Below are positions 34,319 through 46,900 of a DNA stretch of 64,000 bases, in pieces (the stretch's first letter is position 1; the number at the start of each line of letters is the position of its first letter). A program made the position numbers and the translations under genes. Origin of the DNA: Diplosphaera chodatii (Eukaryota; Chlorophyta; Trebouxiophyceae; Prasiolales; Stichococcaceae); assembly GCA_032358165.1 (NCBI GenBank), contig JAALGY010000039.1, forward strand, positions 1,302,001 through 1,366,000, read 5' to 3'. Below the pieces are notes generated by a model. The model was not told where the DNA came from. It did not search any database and saw nothing but the letters and a program-made list of their open reading frames with translations.

Positions 34319-35149
34319 TCAGGCACGCAGCCAATTGCTGAGCTTTTGCAGCCGGTCTACAGCCCAGCTGAGCCCCTTGTGCGGCAGCACGAACAGCAGC
34401 AGCGCGGCTGCCAGCAGCATCGCTGCTGTCAGCGTGCAAGCTGCAGCAACGGCGGCGCAGGCTGTTTCCTTGGTGGCCTGGGCGACGACGATGCCCAGCT
34501 CGGCAGCAGCATGCAGCAGCAGCTTCGGCTCAGACTGGCCGCCCGTTGCGGCTGAGCGCGCCTGAAGCAGACCAGACGCAGATATGAGAACGCTCTGACA
34601 TCTGTAGGCTGTTCTCCAGGAGGAACAAAAGCAGGCCATCTTCCAACTAGCTGCGTGGCAAGGCAGACAAAGAGCGCAACGCACCTGCAGCAGCAGCCCA
34701 GCTGCCGCCGTTGTGACCAGTGCAGCTGCACCGTACGCTGCCTGCGGGACCTCCAGAGCTCTGGCGGCCAGGTGGCAGCCGCTGGCAGCGGCGAGCGCTG
34801 CAGACTCCCGCACAAGGCTGGCAAACTCCTGCATACGGGGAACCACTATGCACTTGCTGCAATGGCGCTATCAGCAAGGTCCCCAAGGGTGTGACTTCCG
34901 TAACCGCTTGAGCATGCTGCATGTAGCCTGTGGCCATGACGATGGTCAGCATGTACACATCGTGACACATTGTATGCAGCAGCTAGTGGGTAGAGATGGT
35001 CCTGTGAAGAGGGTGGCATCCTGATTGTGCAACCACCCACCTGAGACTTGCTGCATATGTCACTGACTGTTTGGGTGGCCTCAGCCCACATGGCAACCTC
35101 TGGCACACCAATGAGCAGCCTCAGGCTACCTGCCTCGTCAATTGCTGGT
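34319..35149 (-). CDS. hypothetical small Ala-rich membrane protein
   Basis: Three exons join in phase on the minus strand: about 35140-35041 (GSLRLLIGVPEVAMWAEATQ ... CSKSQ), 34828-34685 (EFASLVRESAALAAASG ... AGLLLQ) and about 34566-34319 (ARSAATGGQSEP ... stop TAG or TGA after NWLRA). Two or three hydrophobic helices are seen, the strongest near the C-terminus (TLTAAMLLAAALLLFVLP) followed by a short basic tail. The middle exon could alternatively start at the ATG 34834, but ATGCAG there is also a perfect acceptor. No family recognised. Exons upstream of 35149 are likely but not found. Confidence 0.45.
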
Positions 35150-35576
35150 CACAAGGGCGTCACAGACATACATGATGAGCGAGTTGTCAGCAATCCGAGA
35201 GGCATGCACATGGCACTGGCCATCCAAGGCTGCACAGCGATCGTGCAGTACCAAGCTGTGCAGTGAAAGCAGCTGTTGGCTTCGGTGTGCTGATTGCCAA
35301 CGAACGAGTGCCAGAGCAGACTGCGAGACTGCCATACTGACAACAAGCATGCCAGGTGCAGTACCTTGGGTTGGATGACTACATACTAAGCCCTGTAGTC
35401 TACACATTGTGCTATTGTCAGTGCTACCAATGGTGGCTGAACGACGGTGCTCTTGTGTCCAAAGTACCAAGTAGCCTGCAGGAGCAGTAGTGTTCATGCT
35501 CAACGTGACATCAGTTTTGGTGCACCGTATTAGCACCCGCTAGCCACTAGCCACGGCGACGCTGCCGGAGCATCCC
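35150..35576. other. unassigned, upstream of the small membrane-protein gene
   Basis: It may contain first exons of the preceding gene and the 3' UTR of the decarboxylase. Nothing is clear. Confidence 0.35.
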
Positions 35577-38500
35577 TCAGGTTCCCATCGGCACCGGGTT
35601 GTGCACCCCCTGCCGGGGGCCATCCCTCTCGCCATTCTCCCTGCCGATGCTAGTAGCAGCGCGCCCAATGCTCTGCCCGACCTTGCACTTGGTCTCCCAC
35701 AGCCGGCGGCTGTTGTACAGGAGGTCGTCGTCCCAGCGGATCTGTTTGAGCAGCGTCACAGTGGCGCTGCCGCCGTACTGGAAGTAGGCCACCTCCCCAC
35801 CCTGCAGTGCACGTGGCGTGCTTGACGTTGCGACTCGGGATGAAGCACCACCAGCCAAGGGCCCCAGTGAGCCTGAATTGCACCTCGCCATGTTGCCATG
35901 GCGATGCTGCCGGCAGTGGCAGCCCGCAGGTAGGAAGTTGCAGGGGGCTGACGAGGTGCAGGCAGCCGGGGGCGGCTCACCTTCTTGAGGTGTGCGCCCT
36001 CCTTGACCGTCATGACGACCGAGCCGACTTGCGAGGCGCCGATGATGCAGTACATGACAGTGCCAAACTCCTGCACGAAGTGGTCACATGTCGCAGCCAT
36101 TGCACCTGCCAGTGCAGCCTTGTTACGGACTGAGACACTGATGCAGTACTGACGACGGGGAGGCACTGTTTTTCTCGTGGGAAACTATGCTGCACCACAA
36201 GCAGACTTCCAATTTGTCTACCTGGCTGTCGATCACCAGCATTGCGCGCTCTTTCCCGCCATAGATGTCGATTGGCGACGTCACAGCAGCAGCCTGCATC
36301 CACGCCACGGCTGGACATATGTAGCTGTGTTCACACTGTATCCATGTCGTGTAGTCCATTTGCAACAGCAGCCTCAGTGCCGCTCACACCTAGACATCAT
36401 TTGTTGACTGCCTCATACGGAAAGAAGCAGAGAGGTCACAGCAAGCGAACCAGTCTCACCTCCACAGCTTAAAGGGTGCGCCCGGCCCACGACACCTTCT
36501 TCAGCACGCCCAACACCGGTGTGTGCAGGCGGTGGTAGTCCACCGGTGCCAGCCTGCGGGTGCGCCCAGCAGCACACGACATGCACTCAAGACCTCGGGG
36601 TGCAGGTATGGTATGCTGCATGACACCCGAGACACCATCACATGCTCCAGCTGTTGCTCACTTAAGCTTGCAAGGAGGTACATGGGCTTGCAACATATCG
36701 GGTATTTGCACCTGTTGAGAATGATGGCACAGCCCTCCCAGTACCTGGCGTCATACCTGCAGACACAGCATCAGTCATTCACACGGACATGCATTTGCAT
36801 CTAGACCGCTGGACATGGGTGGGGCTGTCGGCATCTCGCATGCAAGACCTTCAGTTGCCTGATGCACAGCAGTGTCTAGGCGGTTTACAGGGGCAGCTGC
36901 CGATGACCGCAGCAGCTGGCCCGGTATGGCAGTGATACAGCACCGCGAGCAATGTCAACCATCGGGTCGTATTGCACACCTGCTACCGATCAGCTTCTGC
37001 ACTGAGAAGTCGCTGCCCACGATTCCACAACGACTTGGCCTGCGGGACGTCCTCGAACACCAGCACGCGGGAGTCCGAGCCACATACCGCCACGGCTGGG
37101 TCCCTGCAGAGGGGCTGATAACTGAACCTGTCTCTGCCGCACCTTGCTGACTAGTGGCTGAGCCTGCAGACTACCTCTTGCATCTGCATGCATGGGCACC
37201 AGGCAGGCATATGGTACACCTGCCAGTTGACACATCAGTGTACACGGGTGAGCCTCCTGCTTGCGTGACGTTATGGCGCAGACGGACCAACTGCGGTTTG
37301 GGAGGCGACGACTGCAGACTGCCGAACCACAAACAAGAAGAGGAGCAAATGCAGAAGCGCTTACTGGGGGCTGGCGACGGGGCGCGCGCTCTGCTTCAGG
37401 TGGCGCGAAAAAAAGTCGTTGAGCGTGCGGTACTGGCCCAGCGGCTTCTCCACCTCCTCCAGGTTCACATGGTACGTCTGCGGGGTGCAGTCAACATAGA
37501 CGTCACCCGTCAGCTTGAGACCATACATATTGTTGCATGTCAGATGCTGTTCTATCTGCAGTATCTCTGCTGCCAGCATGCATCAGTGGGAGGGAGGTCA
37601 ATCCATTGCCATCTAGTATCCTTTCATCCATCTTTCTGCTTACGTGCTTGACAACATGTTGGAGGGGGAAATGGTTTACCACAAGGCTATATGGGGCGAT
37701 AGCACGCCGGTGCGCACCTCCACAAAGCTCGATCTGCTTGGCGCTGTGCGGTCTGTTGGCGGTCCACGCCGAGAATTGTGACAGCCAGCGAGACAGCATG
37801 TCAGACGGCGGCAGGAACAAAGCCATGCCAAGCACCTGCCTGTCCAGCTAATGCTTTTGTACTATATCGATATAGCACGCCCATCCTGTCTGCAACAGCG
37901 GCAGTGCCCTGCAGGTTTCAACAAACTTGCTGCTGCACCTTGCCCTGCCAGCGGAAGTAGCTGCGCACGATGTGGGTCCACAGCCACCAGCGGCCCAGGA
38001 AGTCGCCGTAGGAAGATGCCCAGCTCCTCCTCGCCGTGGAACGGCTCCTGCGAAAATCTGACAGCAGCACTTCGTCTTGAGAGTCTGTCGAGGTGGGCAA
38101 TAATGGAGCGCTGATGCGCATGTCTGCTGTGCAGTGGGCAGCCTTCCCTGGCAGACCGGACTGAACGTGCAGATGCACTGGAACCCGGGTTTGGTCGACC
38201 CCGTGTAGTGTTTGTTCACTAGGGCTGGACTGCTGGCTACCACCAACTGCCTGGCATGGGAGCCATTGCAGCGGCAATGGCAGTGCACATCAGCAAAAAA
38301 CTGCCAGATCATAGCAGAAGTGCCTGCACCGCGGCGACATCCAGGCAGTGCAGCGCTCAGAACCCACAGACTAAGCGCAGCGCAGACAGCTCGGCAGTTG
38401 CGGCATGTGTTGGCTGCGCACGCCACTGCCGCAGTGCACTACCTGCCACAACGCTACACGCCAAATATGCCGCATCAAAAGGGTCCCAAAAGCCGTTCAG

Positions 38501-38640
38501 AAGGACAAGCTACCGCTGTAAAGTGACGCAAGAGGGAATCGCACCGGCTCGCTGATTTCCTTGCCGGTCTCCCTGTCAAACAGCCGTGGTGTGATGCAGT
38601 GATGCCCCCACCCCATGATCTTGGACACCAGCCCACCCAT
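35577..38640 (-). CDS. PSD: phosphatidylserine decarboxylase (pro-enzyme)
   Basis: It converts phosphatidylserine to phosphatidylethanolamine; the pro-enzyme cleaves itself at an internal Ser to make a pyruvoyl group. Exons in order read MGGLVSKIMGWGHHCITPRL (ATG 38640), a Trp-rich segment near 38010-37935 (GRWWLWTHIVRSYFRWQGK), MLSRWLSQFSAWTANRPHS (37808-37720), NLEEVEKPLGQYRTLNDFFS plus RHLKQSARPVA (37470-37380), CGSDSRVLVFEDVPQAKSLW (about 37090-37010), RYWEGCAIILN (about 36740), LAPVDYHRLHTPVLGVLKKV (36550-36490), FGTVMYCIIGASQVGSVVMT then VKEGAHLKKV (36080-35980) and GGEVAYFQYGGSATVTLLKQ (about 35800), ending at TGA 35577. DYHRxHxP and the GGS self-cleavage motif are present. The motif reads GGSA where GGST is usual; the essential Ser is kept. 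The Trp-rich exon needs one base fewer at 38011-38012 to stay in frame. Confidence 0.87.
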
Positions 38641-39235
38641 GGTGCAGAACTGTATGAATGTTTTGATGATTAGAGGTGAAGCTGGAGGTGGAACTACACA
38701 GCAAGCCGACGATACGATTTGGAAGGTGCACATGCTTGGATCGCAGTGCAATGTGTCCCGTATTGGAAGCTGAATCCGAGCAGTTTGCGGGACCCGGCTG
38801 CTGTCTTACGACTTGATCCTCAGACTTGAAAGGATGCAGCTGTCGCTACCAGGGCGTGTGGGAGAGAGACCAGCTGCTGCGAATCTGCCGAAACGGCATG
38901 TACGGCACCATGTCGTCCGGGCACAGGATCAGCCGAGATGCAGATCCACCACTGTTGCACATGCATGAGCTCAGTCCCAAGAGGCATGACTTGCTAGCTA
39001 GCTGTTCAAGGAGCTATCACCGCGTGCAAGTCAAGCCGCTGCTGCAGGGTCTGCACACGGTGAGAAATCCAGAGCACCCGCCATCTGCCTCTATCTGTCC
39101 AGATTTGCCACACATGATGACCTTGACCACTGCCGGATGTCCTAGCTGAACGTGCCACTAACCCCCTGCAGCAGGCAACATCATATCACCTGCAGCTCAT
39201 ACTTCCGATCAACCTCAAAATCTCCTGTGATGATG
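38641..39235. other. intergenic, decarboxylase promoter region
   Basis: It lies between two minus-strand genes and holds the PSD 5' flank and syntaxin 3' UTR. No exon seen. Confidence 0.5.
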
Positions 39236-42200
39236 CTATTCAGACCCAGCACGGCAGGCTTCATGAACCTGATCAGGTGCACCAGAACAGACAGCACGCA
39301 CCAGGATCAGCATGACGACGCCCACAATGATGCCGATGATCAGCAGCACCTGCACCAGCAGGGGCTGTGCAACGGCTCAACATCTTGCAAATATGCTTTG
39401 TCGCAGTGTGGGCAGCAAGCCGGGAAGATGTGACTGGCAGCCAGTCATGACTGTCAGTAGACATGCAGATGCACTAGCATCACTTCCAGCTCTTGACTCA
39501 CCACGACCAGTAGGCAGCAGTGCATCTTGCGCGTCCGCTTCTGGATTTTCTGCAGTCCACAATCCATGGTCGGTATCTGACAGCCTCACTGCGTGGAGTA
39601 AACAGGCTTTGTGCCGATTGAAGCAGGTGTGCATTCATGGGCGACAGTGCAGTGACACATGCAGGTACAGACGTCCCCCAGGAGGTCCCCAAATATTCAA
39701 TTTGCACACGTACCTTGGCGTCAACCATGGCGCTGGTGCCGCTCTGCACATGCTCCTGCGCTCGGCCCACCTGCAGCAGCGCAGCATTCCGGCACTGTTG
39801 CAAAGATGCAAGTACTGCACCAGTACTGCGTCCAGGCCGTAGCGGTGATCACCAATCCGCTTGCTGCAGCCCGCTGTACCCACTGCGGAGAGCAAGTGCA
39901 GCCGCTGACTCTGTTGAGCATGAGTGCACCTGCGCCTCGATGTTGTCCAGCATCTCGCCGTGGCCCTCCGCCAGCACCGCCATGTCGCTGAAGACTTCCT
40001 GGAGACCCGCCAGCCCCGCCTCGATGTCCCGCACCGCGTCATGCCGCTCGTGTAACTCCACAGCCACTGCCTCGATCTGCGGTCGTACCTGACGACCTCT
40101 GTGTATGCCAGGTCGTGCAGCTGTGCTACCATGCTGCTCTACTCTTGCTGTTGAACACACTGCGGGAAACCTATATCACCCTTCGCACACATATGAGCCA
40201 GCATCGATAGAGCTATGTCATCGACAGGCGCACCTCCAGCCGGCCGCCGGACTTGATGGCCTGCTGGAAGATCTGCTCGCTCTCGCCGCGCTCAATCAGG
40301 TCCTCCACCTGACGCTCCTCCGGCACCGCGCCCGTCACCGTGTACACCCGCCGCTGCACCACCTCCCTGCAGCGAAACGATGGGCTGTACACCGTCAGTC
40401 AGCAGCGCCGCCACAGCACCCTGTGGTCTTGCTGCTGCGAGCCTCCCTGTACTGCAGGCTGCTCTTGTACCTGCAACAGCTGAAGCCACATGCATGTGGG
40501 CTGTGGACACCGACCAACTGTGTTCATCTGTTCCACCCTACTGCAATTCTGAGCACACAGGAAGAGGCAAGGACGGAGTAGCCATCACTGGGATCATGTG
40601 GGCGTGTCACAGCTGCTGCCAGAAGCAGTGGAAGCCCCATTACTGTCAGCAAGGTGCCGCCTGGCTGCAGCAACTTTTGATGGTTTTCATCAGAGACCAC
40701 ATGCAGAGCGACCTAATCTGTAACAGAGTCGGGCTTGGACTCTAAAATGCAGGGAAGCAATGGCGGATGGGATTTGAGCCAGTTGCCTGCGTGTGTCGTC
40801 TGCAACTGCCATTGACAAACTGCCAGTTCAGAATGCGAGCCCAACTTGCTACGCTACAGCCACTTGGTGCTGTGGCTGGCCACTGGCAGCCAGGTCTAAA
40901 GACACTTGTTAGACCCTGCTGGAGCTGAGGCTCACATGCACACCAGCGCACATGACAGTGACAATGTATGACTATTTCGGCCTGGTCGTGTACAGGGCTC
41001 AGCTACCAGCATTGGCAGGATGTACCGCTGCATCATTGGGCTGACAACCTGGAGCGTGTGTTCGTCATGAACAGCCACCAGATTATGGGTGAAAAGGAGC
41101 GAGGCGGTGCCGACCTGTACTCGTCCTGGATGCGGCAGCGCAGCAGCTGGAAGTCGGCCACCAGCGCCGCCAGCTTCCGCCGCAGCGCCCCCGTCACCGC
41201 CGTGCGCGCGCGCTCGCTGCTGCTGCCTGTGCCGCAGCCCTGCAGCACAGCATCACTAGCTGCACTCAGCTGAAGCCGCTCTGCATGTCTCGTAATGGGG
41301 CCACATCGCAATCCCCAACTTGCCACCTTTGGCCAGACATCGTTTGCACTGCCACTGATCCAGCTGGACTGCCTCAGCAGGCATGGCACGGCAAGCATGA
41401 TGAGATGCAGAGCTAAAGACAGATGGCGGCTGTTGTCATGCATCTGCTAGTGTGTGCTGTTCAGGCTGCACCTGCTGCTGGTCAGATGCAGTGCACCCGC
41501 AGAATGGCGGGCACAGCAGGCATGCAGGCAGCCGATCGAATGCTACAGCAGCTGCATTAAAGTCAGGCGGGCTGCACAGTGCAGGTCAAGAAACGCTGTG
41601 CAGCTGGTGGCCCGACTCAGCAGGCAGCGCCACATGTGTGACACAATCTCAGACTGGGGCACAGCACGCGCATGTGTCATGATGTGCTGGCGCACCACCA
41701 GACATGTGAAGATGCCATAACGCCAATGCAACAGGCCCTCTAGCAGCTGGCAACACGGTGTGTTCTTGACGTGCAGACCACACTGCTATCGCCCTACAGC
41801 TCCAGCACTGCCTACTGGCGAGCGGTGCTCCCTGGCTACGGGTAACCACGGCGTGCAACCCCCTGGAAGAGGTGAACACAGCAGCAGAGATGCTACAACC
41901 GTGGGAAGCAGAAGTGCCCGACCAGCAGGCGCAGCTCCGCGTGATTGCTGGCCCCAGGGTGTCCATCATTGACAGCGCAACACAAAAGAATACCAATACA
42001 CTGAAGAATACCAATACTAAAGACTGGAAACTTAGGGGAGCTCACCGGGAGGTGCAGCGCCGCCTGGTTATCGGCCTCCAGCGCGTCCAGCGCCGCCCTG
42101 ATGCGCAGCGCAGCCCGATTTGTGGCCGCCACAGTCGCCTGCAAGATTGCACAGATCTCACAATACGCATTTGCATTGCCTTTGGCTGCAAGCAGCTGGA

Positions 42201-43485
42201 GGCTCACAGATGATAAGTCTGAAGCCAGCTTGTGTGTCGGATGGCTGTCATCAGCCATGCAGATGGCCGTGATGTGCGGTCCTACTAGGTTGGCAAGCAT
42301 GATCTCAATATCACGAAACGGGGCCACGCCATCAGTAGGGTGTCAACATTCTGCTACGGCTGTTGTTTGCCCTGCTGGCGGCAGCCAGGAAAGGAAACGT
42401 GTGGATCATGCTGCACACAGCGAGAACTTAGAATGATGTGTGCGCAGGTGTGTGCCACTGCTACCTCGGGCCCTGAAGATGCATTGGTGCTCGGGTTTCT
42501 GCTCATCAGTCATGCTCTCAAGTGTTGGAAGTCTGCTTGTTACTCTACCTGCATCTCTGAGTGAATGGCCTTCACGTCCTCGGGGCGCGTGGCCACCTGG
42601 GACCGGGCGTGGTGCGCCGCCAGCGCCGCCTGTCCCTCCCGAATGTCCGCCAGCAGCTCCTGCGGCAGGGCAACCGTTTGTGTGTGAAGATCTGTTCACC
42701 AATTTCGCTTCAGCTCAGGCTTGAAACGTGTACAGGCTGCAGCCGTCTTTCTGAGCTTGCTATGTCGCAACTGCTGTCGGAAGCAACGGCTGCGGCATAG
42801 TCTGCACATGGAGTGGAGCTGCAGCGACAACATGCTCATGGCAGCATGCCCGTTGCTGTTGATTTAAACACGTGAGCAGCACAATGCAGTCACATTTTGA
42901 TGCTGCGGTGCTTGCTCCTCCTCGTCAGCAAGTTGTGAGTGCCCACCTTGACGCCTGCGACCTGCGCAAAGAAGCCGTCCAGGATGCCGCCGGCCTCGCC
43001 GCCCTCGTCATCGTCTGGCGGCGGCGGGCTGCCGGCGGTGCTGCGGCGCTGGGCCGTCGCCCCCCGCGCCGCCTGCTGCGCGGTTGGACGGCCCGTACCC
43101 GGCCCACAGCGGCACGCCGCCGCTCTCGCTGCCGCCGTCCAAACTGGCAGGCGCCTGCAGATGTACTGGCATGTTTGTTAGCCCTTGGCTCCAAGCTACC
43201 TGTGTACCTGCTGGATGGCACTGCACTTCCTGTGCCAGCCAAAAGCGCAGCCAGCGTATGGTGGCCCCAGCACAGCATATGCGAGGTATGCATGTCGAAA
43301 GCTGCCAGCTTCAAGGCGGTCACAGGCTCTGCGGGCATCTGCAATGTCGCCAAGCCCGTGCAAAACCTGTTGTGAATGGCCAACCCGCTGGGTATGTGCC
43401 AGATGCACTTGACATGCCTGTCGTGGCACAAAATGGCTGCTGAAACCGCTGGGCTTACCCGCACAGTGGGCAGCAGATCGTTCAT
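39236..43485 (-). CDS. Qa-SNARE syntaxin, plasma-membrane SYP1 type
   Basis: The first exon 43485-43459 encodes MNDLLPTVR, the start typical of plant SYP1 syntaxins. Exon about 43148-42945 ends DDDEGGEAGGILDGFFAQVA, followed by ELLADIREGQAALAAHHARS (about 42665-42550), ATVAATNRAALRIRAALDAL (about 42140-42040), the conserved TAVTGALRRKLAALVADFQL then RIQDEY (41270-41115), RRVYTVTGAVPEERQVEDLI and FQQAIKSGGRLE (40365-40215). The SNARE helix is AVRDIEAGLAGLQEVFSDMA then VLAEGHGEMLDNIEAQVH (40090-39930), then RAQEHVQSGTSAMVDAKV (39775-39715), KRTRKMHCCLLVV (39540-39505) and a C-terminal anchor VLLIIGIIVGVVMLILV (39355-39305). Stop TAG is at 39236. The Habc, SNARE and TM order is complete. Role: vesicle fusion at the plasma membrane or cell plate. 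In exon 2 an apparent frame change occurs, explained either by a 70-nt intron (43098-43029) or an extra base in the C run 43060-43065. Confidence 0.87.
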
Positions 43486-43999
43486 GATCGCCTGCGCAGT
43501 TTGCCCGGCCGCGAGGCACGCTGCACGAGGCTTCCCTCCACGTGCAGTGCCCTGTCAACAGACGCCTGTCAGACAGTGACTGGCGAGAAGCAGCGGTGAC
43601 AGCAGGGCGGCAGCGGCTGCTCGGCTTAGCTGTGTTGCGTGAGCAGAGCCAATGCTCTGGCGCGTCTGACCCGTCGACGGCAACAGCTGGCCGTTGGCAA
43701 GGTCCCTCTGCAGAGCCAATGACGGCGGGGTGACGCCTGCCCCTGTCATCACCAGGGTTCAGCCGCTAGTATTTCAATAGGCGGCACTGAACACACTCGA
43801 GGGTGCTCAAACCAGGAAGTGCATCATCGCGTACAGCCCCCCAACACTCAACGAATCTCCTCAACTCCTTTCGCACGTCCTCAGATCTCAAAGACTGAGA
43901 TGCCCCTCGTCAGAGACTTACACCGCTGCAAACTCCCTGTGCAATTGGCCCAGTAGCACCCCTGATCCCATAGAAGTGTGATGCCCCGCGCTAGAAACA
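43486..43999. other. intergenic, syntaxin promoter region
   Basis: It lies between the syntaxin start and the probable end of bZIP factor 2. No coding exon recognised; the 3' end of bZIP factor 2 might extend into it. Confidence 0.4.
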
Positions 44000-46900
44000 C
44001 TACACTGTTGCTGTACAGTTGACTGTATTCTGTGGCCAGCGGCTCGAGCAAAGGTTATGATGGCGTGCGCGGCTGCCTCTGTGGTGATGCGCTGCTGACC
44101 ACGCCTTGCATCGGCGCTGCTCCCTGCGACCGGAGGACGGAAATCGCATGTAAAGTTGCTGCAAGAACGTCCAGATGTAATGATCCCGATTGATCCCACA
44201 CAGCAATGGCAGGACGGTGCAAGTGCGTCAGATCAAACGGTGTGCAATCCCGAGCAGTCGGCCAGGTGCAATCGGCACCTGCGCCAGCATGCGGAAGGCG
44301 GAGCCAGGGGGCAGAAGCCCGGCGCCGCCGCTGCTGCCGTCCAGCCCCGTCATCCAGGTGGACGTGTCGGCGGCCGCCGCGGCGCACGCGCCCTCATCCG
44401 CATCCTCCGCTGCATGGCAGCAGCGAGGCAGCGTCGCTTGGCCAGCGCGCGGTCATCCGGTGCTATGCTTACACATTAGATGCAAGGGCCGGGCGCCTGC
44501 AACCGTGGCCTTGTTGTAGATTGTCTGATCAGCAGCCGCGCGCTCGGGCCTGCCACACGCATGCGGGCACCTGCGCACCAGAGTGTGATTATGCATCCGT
44601 ACAGACGATAGTTGTTTCAGTGAGGGGAAGGGTGTGTCACCTAGCACATTGCACAGGGAGAGGAAGTCGGGGTTGTATGGGTAGCTCTCCACCAGCCACC
44701 GCGCCTGCACAGATGCATGAGCAAACATGCTATCAGCCTGACTAAAGGCTGTTGCCAGTACTGCAGAGTTGCTGTTTCCAGCATGCGCCGCCGTCACCTG
44801 CTGCAGGGGGGTGATGGCCTGGTCCACCGTCAGCAGGAACTCGGTGACATGGCGCCCCTCTGCCTCCAGGTTCTGCCGCAGCTGCCGCGACGCCTGGCTG
44901 GCCTGCACAGCGAAAGGAAGGCAACGCTCATAAATGGGACGAATCAAAGCAAACATTTGGAAGATCCAGGTTTATGGATCAAGCCTTCGAGCTAGGCCCA
45001 TCTAAAGCTGCTCTGCATGTCAGCTAGCAACGCAGCCGCCCCGAGGACTGCAATGGGCATGACAACAGCTCCCATTCTCAACACTGTCGCCGTCACAGCA
45101 CGCAGCGGCCGTGGCAGCACACCTTGTCGAAGCCGATGGCATTGTTGATGTCGTCGGTCGCTGAGGGCATGCCTGCCACCAGCAGCTGGATGACCTGCGG
45201 TGTCAAGCACCGTGATACGTCGAGTGTTCCTCGTCCAACAGGGGTTGACGCAGCTGTATGTCACTACGCCCCTGACTCCCGCAGACAGCCAGGCACAGAC
45301 TACACATACTGTAGTGTACTATGCAATGTGTTGGTTGGAGCTTGACAGGCCTCCCAGCCATCACCGAGTGCCATCACAGAAGGTGGTACAACTGCACCAC
45401 CCTCTGTGGCAGCAAACCACCACTGCTGGGAGGGCCGTGCCAGGAGACGCATGCCTTCCGCGGGCAAGGTGAGCAGCCGCTGCCGTGCTGAGCGCACAGC
45501 AGACAGCATCCTGACATCAGAACATGCACTTCTGCCCCTGAAAAGCCTCCAAACACTGTACACGCGTGCAGGCCAGAGTCCTGGCTATGCAGGCGACTGC
45601 AGCTTACCACAACACCCCCAGCCTTGCAGCCAATGGTTGACATGCCACGCGTGATGGGGTGTGTGAACGAGGGAGCAGGAAGGGAGCAGCCGCACCTCCC
45701 GCCGCTGCGCCATGAGCTGGGACATGACGGACAGCAGGCTGCCGCGCGCCCGCCGCAGCGCCGCCCGCTGCTCCTCCGACAGCTCTATCGCCTCCTGTAT
45801 TGGCAGTTGATGGAGTGGGCGCGAACATGGAGCAAGAGTGGTAATCAGTTCATCAGGACTCAGGTCGGTTTGACCTGCAGTTCTGTGCCGCACAAGTTGG
45901 ACGTCCCCATATCACGAACATTTCATCTAATCAGTGTATGGGGATATACGACCGTGCATCAGCAGAACACCACACGGAATGTGCACTAAGCAGAGCTGCC
46001 ATGGCGGTGGCAAGCTCTGTGCGGCGCACCATGACGCGGCGCCAGTGCTCCGGGGTGGGCCGCCCGTGCTGCTCCGCCTGCGCGTTGAACAGCGCCATCT
46101 CCAGCGTGCGCAGCCGCCGCGTGCGCTTGGTGCAGTAGCTGATGATGAGCTGCGGCAGCACACACAGAGAACCGCTCGGTGCCCATGTGCCGCCGCGCTG
46201 TGCGGCGCATCCGAACGAAGCCACAGGTGCGAGCGAAGGCCATTTCAGTAGCCGTCCCAAATGTGCCGCCCCTTCACCACAGCAGGTGGCGAGCCCTCTA
46301 CCACAGCCTGCAGCGGCACTGGTTGGGTGGCGCAGTTTGAGAACCACCTGCGAGTGGGCGGCCATGATGCGGGCGAGGCGCTGGCCGGCGGGCGAGGCGG
46401 GGTTGTCCCCACCCCGCAGCAGCAGCACCCCCACCTCCTGCACCCCGTCCTGCAGGTTGGGGTAGTTGAAAGATGTCAAGTAGCTTCAACTACTGCTACA
46501 GCAGGCGATGCCATGGTGCTACATGACCGCATGGCCACCCCGGCAGGTGATTGGGACATCGGGAATCTGGACCTATCAGTGTTCAAACAATCCAGCCTGC
46601 CAGGTTGACCGTCTCACACCAGCAGGTTCGTGCCCCACATGCCTTGCGTCAAACTGCACACCTCTTCCGCTGCTCACGATGGCACCCACACCGCATGCCG
46701 GCTGTCATTGGTCAGGACACACAATGCTGGTGTGCAGGCAATGGTGCGCGCCGTGCTGGCGTCAGGCGCCATGCCTGCTGCAGTTGCAGCTGTGCGGTGG
46801 CGGCGGCGCACCTTGAGCCGCGCGGTCATCTCGTCGATGCTGATGCTGCCCACGTCGGCCGCCGCCACGTCCCCGGGCCAGGCGGTGTCGGCCGGCCGCA

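Noticed and set aside
44156..44745. Arg-rich plus-strand frames opposite bZIP factor 2.
   Set aside because: These are shadows of GC-rich minus-strand exons; the composition is Arg/Ala/Pro typical of the wrong frame.
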